64,000 nt of DNA, taken from NCBI RefSeq assembly GCF_003977605.1, contig NZ_RYYU01000001.1:1998539-2062538 (forward strand). Reading direction: 5' to 3'. Within the stretch, counting starts at the first letter, position 1. Every line of letters starts with the position of its first letter. The DNA comes from Prevotella koreensis. GTDB lineage: Bacteria > Bacteroidota > Bacteroidia > Bacteroidales > Bacteroidaceae. Of this stretch, positions 61,272-64,000 are shown piece by piece. The position numbers were made by a program, and so were the translations under genes. The notes beneath the pieces were generated by a model that was not told the origin of the DNA, ran no database searches, and saw only the letters and a program-made list of their open reading frames with translations.

Positions 61272-61364
61272 ATGTTACCACTTGTCAAGGTGACAAAACT
61301 TGCAAAAAAGCAAGGTGATAATAAAGAAATAAAGATTATGAAACAGAATGGTTCAATTCGATAG
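61272..61364 (+). CDS. Possible 30-residue basic leader peptide
   Basis: MLPLVKVTKLAKKQGDNKEI and a short tail. The helix LVKVTKLAKKQG resembles the first helix of small DNA-binding proteins. It overlaps the replication-like gene by 17 bases. Too short to be sure. Confidence 0.3.
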   Translation: MLPLVKVTKLAKKQGDNKEIKIMKQNGSIR

Positions 61365-62280
61365 AATGAAACTTATTTGCCCGTTAGACATTGTGGGAAA
61401 CATCAACGAGCGAGATTTTCAAACCATCGTCAAAGATGGGTGTGTTACCTCTTATAAATATCAACAAGACATACCTTTTTACTTGTTGATACGAAAAGAC
61501 TTCATACATAGTGAATGTGTTATCGAGTTTACGGGAAAGATACTATTAGACCGATACCCCGAACTTATCAACCGAGATAACATCCGTTACTGCATAGAGC
61601 AGATAAACTCATTAGGCATTTGCAAGATAGACACAGAAAGACTACTTCAAACGGCCATCGTTGCGAAATGTGATATTACGAAAGATATTCCTTCCACACA
61701 GATTAAGGATATTATTTCACAGACCAAACAGAACCTATCCAATTATGACAAGTGGGAAGTAGAGAAATATCCCAATGGCATTTGCTTACGCAATAAGGTT
61801 ACGACAGACAGATATAAGAAACGTGTTTGTATATATGACAAGGGCAAGGAACTGAAACAACAGACTAATTTATCTTTCTTGCAGTCGTTGCACCAGTCAC
61901 AAAGGTTACTTAGCTATTTCCAAGACAAAGTGCGTTTTGAGTTAAATGTCGGGACAATGGTACAAGTCAAAAGGTTGCTGAAGATAGACGATAACAGCCT
62001 CATCAAGGTCTTAAACTCAACTGCCAATCCTATTCTATTTGTTATTGATGAGGCTCTTAAAAAATGCTCAGACTCAAGACGGCACACAGACTTTAAGGAC
62101 TATGTAAATAGTCTCATCCTTGCAGACAATCACAACGACCTCGCAGAGTTGGAGGCAAAGATAAGGGCTTTAACTCCCAAAGGAACGGTTATCAAAAGGA
62201 AAATGCAACCTTACAGAGAGTATTTCAATAGGCAGACAACTACCAGTCACCAAATAGATATCCGGAGACTTGTTTCGTAG
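61348..62280 (+). CDS. Putative phage/plasmid replication initiation protein
   Basis: A 310-residue AT-rich protein. It has KKRVCIYDKGKEL, like the YDK motif of rolling-circle and filamentous-phage replication proteins, and VRFELNVGTMVQVKRLL, a typical strand with a conserved arginine-glutamate pair. Length and order fit gene II/X-like or Rep_trans families, but no single family is certain. A 30-residue basic frame (61272-61364) overlaps its start. Alternative start at 61366 (MKLICPL). Composition suggests a mobile origin. Confidence 0.5.
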   Translation: MVQFDRMKLICPLDIVGNINERDFQTIVKDGCVTSYKYQQDIPFYLLIRKDFIHSECVIEFTGKILLDRYPELINRDNIRYCIEQINSLGICKIDTERLLQTAIVAKCDITKDIPSTQIKDIISQTKQNLSNYDKWEVEKYPNGICLRNKVTTDRYKKRVCIYDKGKELKQQTNLSFLQSLHQSQRLLSYFQDKVRFELNVGTMVQVKRLLKIDDNSLIKVLNSTANPILFVIDEALKKCSDSRRHTDFKDYVNSLILADNHNDLAELEAKIRALTPKGTVIKRKMQPYREYFNRQTTTSHQIDIRRLVS

Positions 62281-62709
62281 GAAATGTATCAATACTTGAG
62301 TAGTATCATTTTAATCTATTGCAAGGGTTTTGATACGAGCAAAAAGTGTATATGTTTAATATAAAAAATTATCTTGAGTCAATGCAAATATGTCGAATAA
62401 CAAGAAAAATAACGTCATAAGTAAAGTTTCTTCCAGATGTTTGATTGTTTTTCAAAAGATTTTAATATCTTTGGAACGTCATATTGCCATGATAGGCTTT
62501 TGACAGACATATTAGACAGCGCATTTTCGCTTTTCTGAACTTGTGAACTTGGACACTTCACATATAGGCATATGCCTATTGCTACATCAGAAAGTGGGAA
62601 ACGCTCTCTTGGTGTGTAATCGTATCTTATGCGATATACTGCCAAGCGGAGTAATCTTTCCTATTCTGTGTAGCAAGGGAGTCCAAGCCCCACAAGGCAG
62701 TTTAGGCAA
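62281..62709. other. Non-coding stretch in the right-end island
   Basis: About 430 AT-rich bases. A 76-residue frame on the minus strand (62415-62645) has no recognisable features. No promoter of the usual form was found. Confidence 0.4.
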
Positions 62710-63030
62710 ATGGTGACTCCGCTTTTCTTATATGCCTTCGAAAACGTAATAACAACCAGCATCGCAGGGTCACAGATGCTTAAAAACTTATTGCGTATGG
62801 CAGTTAAAGTCAAACTTGCAGATTTCTTCGCAGATTTAAGTACAAATGCGATGGGAACTGAAACAAAAATCCAAGCATTGGCAGCACTTCTTGATGGTAG
62901 CCAAAGTGGTATCGAAATTGATGGAACACTTTGCAAGAGTGAAGATGACATTAGAAAGTTATTGGAGCAGACACCAATCCTCAAAAAGAAAGAGACAGAG
63001 AAAGAAGCAGAGAAAGGAGGCGAGAAATGA
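62710..63030 (+). CDS. Small protein of the right-end island
   Basis: Up to 106 residues, probably starting at 62776 or 62797 (MAVKVKLADFFADLS). The body is helical and acidic, ending in a lysine/glutamate-rich tail (KKKETEKEAEKGGEK). The stop overlaps the next start (ATGA), so the two are coupled. No family recognised. Confidence 0.5.
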   Translation: MVTPLFLYAFENVITTSIAGSQMLKNLLRMAVKVKLADFFADLSTNAMGTETKIQALAALLDGSQSGIEIDGTLCKSEDDIRKLLEQTPILKKKETEKEAEKGGEK

Positions 63031-63272
63031 AAATACTTCGTTCAATATTACTTGCTGCAATAGGAATAGTTTCAATCGTTCTTGGAACAGATTCTTATAA
63101 TTCAGAGACTTATTACAATGGTGAGTATTTTGATGCAAATGGGAATAGTGTAGGAACTAAAGTACATATATCATCGTATGATAGAGGAAGAACTCTTTTG
63201 TTTATTCTTGGAGGTGCGTCTCTTATTGTTTATGCCATTCCTACTAACCTAAAAAGAAAAGACAATGAATAA
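63027..63272 (+). CDS. Small membrane protein, two helices
   Basis: 81 residues. Helices at about 5-20 (RSILLAAIGIVSIVLG) and 56-71 (LLFILGGASLIVYAI) enclose a polar loop rich in tyrosine and asparagine. The end overlaps the next gene by 8 bases. Function unknown; part of a compact three-gene set. Confidence 0.55.
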   Translation: MKILRSILLAAIGIVSIVLGTDSYNSETYYNGEYFDANGNSVGTKVHISSYDRGRTLLFILGGASLIVYAIPTNLKRKDNE

Positions 63273-63744
63273 GTTAATTAGTTTTATTTCGGCTTTTATA
63301 GTCGTGGCTTGCCTTGCATCTTGTGGTGGCAACAACCAATCACAACAATCCTCTGATTTAGAGAGGCGAGAGGCAGAACTTAAGAAGCGTGAAGATAGTT
63401 TGCGTATTGTGGAACAACAGCAGACAGAACAACGCAGGAAACAAAAAGAAAACACCCAAGTCAAACAAGATGTCACCCCTCAAACAAGGACATTCACAAC
63501 AAACAAAAGCACCTTTGATTATGAAGAGGCTCTTAACTACTGTTATACGATAGGGTATAAAGATGGAAGTAGTTCAAAAGTGCATTCAAACCCTGAATGG
63601 TCACGACAAATTGACATAAAAGACTTTGAAGCTGTATGGGTATATCTATATGGAGTTCCGACATCAACAGATGAAGCCAAAGAAGCGTATGATGCATGTT
63701 TTGAGAAATACATGCAGGGGCATAATGAGGCTTTCTATCAATAA
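63265..63744 (+). CDS. Putative lipoprotein with coiled coil
   Basis: 159 residues. Lipoprotein signal (LISFISAFIVVACLASCGGN, lipobox LASC), a charged coiled coil (LERREAELKKREDSLRIVEQ), and a C-terminal domain (FDYEEALNYCYTIGYKDGSS) of unknown type. Followed by a terminator shared with the convergent regulator gene. Confidence 0.6.
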   Translation: MNKLISFISAFIVVACLASCGGNNQSQQSSDLERREAELKKREDSLRIVEQQQTEQRRKQKENTQVKQDVTPQTRTFTTNKSTFDYEEALNYCYTIGYKDGSSSKVHSNPEWSRQIDIKDFEAVWVYLYGVPTSTDEAKEAYDACFEKYMQGHNEAFYQ

Positions 63745-63760
63745 TGCATAATGACGAAGC

Positions 63761-63795
63761 AAAAGACCGGTTAGCAATAGTCGGTCTTTTTATTT
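63761..63795. terminator. Bidirectional terminator at the island end
   Basis: AAAAGACCG (63761-63769) pairs with CGGTCTTTT (63782-63790), then TATTTTG. Confidence 0.75.
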
Positions 63796-64000
63796 TGCAT
63801 GATATTTTCCGTTAAAATCATGTTCTGTTATTTCCTCATTTTTGAGTGTGATTCTTATCTCATTTGTAAAGTCTATAAGGGAGTTTATATTGTCTGTCAC
63901 AAGGGTTTCCCCCCGAAACACGACAATGGCTGTTAGGTCGTTTTGATCCAGAGAATTATTGAATAAGTCGGCAACCTCTACATTCAGATTGCTTGCTATG
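63790..64000 (-). CDS. XRE-type helix-turn-helix regulator, C-terminal part (runs off the end)
   Basis: Seventy C-terminal residues on the minus strand; the 5' end lies outside. It begins in a helix-turn-helix tail (IASNLNVEVADLFNNSL), the common end of XRE-family domains, and continues with a short beta-rich tail. The promoter and N-terminus are not visible. Probably the regulator of a neighbouring mobile region. Confidence 0.65.
   Translation of the reverse strand, partial: IASNLNVEVADLFNNSLDQNDLTAIVVFRGETLVTDNINSLIDFTNEIRITLKNEEITEHDFNGKYHAK

Noticed and set aside
62596..62632. dif-like site (GGTGTGTAATC, short spacer, TTATGCGATAT) in the right-end island
   Set aside because: The match to known dif arms is partial and the spacer is about five bases. 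It is not enough to claim a Xer site.

Overview
The window looks like chromosomal DNA of a Bacteroidales bacterium, most likely Prevotellaceae. This is inferred from several signs: recurrent -7 boxes of the Bacteroidetes type (TAnnTTTG), a protein with a type IX secretion-like C-terminus, a NigD-like lipoprotein, a TPR histidine kinase/LuxR pair, a short-chain threonine dehydrogenase beside kbl, and house-keeping genes with Bacteroidetes-style starts. No tRNA, rRNA or CRISPR array was seen.

Layout. 1-10.1 kb: the 3' part of topA, then aroK and speA, an ECF sigma factor with its probable anti-sigma partner, and a minus-strand cluster (CPBP protease, ribF, HAD phosphatase, Ca2+-type P-ATPase). 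10.7-17.3 kb: a large secreted leucine-rich-repeat protein, then class Ia ribonucleotide reductase (nrdA, nrdB). 17.4-25 kb: a TPR histidine kinase/LuxR regulator pair, divergent from an envelope operon (tiny secreted-peptide ORF, DUF805 membrane protein, GLUG-type surface protein, outer-membrane beta-barrel). The GLUG gene is split by an IS110-family element. 25-29.5 kb: acyl-CoA ligase, prfB, a 45-residue membrane protein, a CYTH enzyme and a VanZ-like protein. 29.6-32 kb: an AT-rich restriction island (HpaII-like enzyme, HNH nuclease, Vsr) with no methyltransferase in view. 32-48.8 kb: mostly core genes (HhH protein, acyltransferase, ddl, rluD-type synthase, PASTA protein, rpmH, efp, glycosyltransferase, radC, sufT-like gene, lpxH-like gene, ackA, pta, cdaA, folP, murF). 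49-64 kb: accessory DNA. It holds an AlbA_2 regulator flanked by short repeats, nhaA split by an IS256-type element, a CBM9-like protein, a Bax inhibitor-1 homologue, argR, the divergent kbl/tdh threonine-catabolism pair, and an AT-rich island with a replication-like protein, small envelope proteins and an XRE regulator running off the end.

Most notable is the IS110 element. Its non-coding end can be read by eye as a bridge RNA. One internal loop carries guides matching the flanking target on both sides, and a second loop carries guides matching the two ends of the element. A second candidate system is the two-component pair: one palindromic site with GTAGGG half-sites lies at the same distance upstream of both divergent promoters, which suggests that the pair controls itself and the neighbouring envelope operon.

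Intergenic DNA carries several repeat families: a 41-bp GGGCGAAATT-type repeat at three loci, a 22-bp tandem repeat, and several long inverted repeats.
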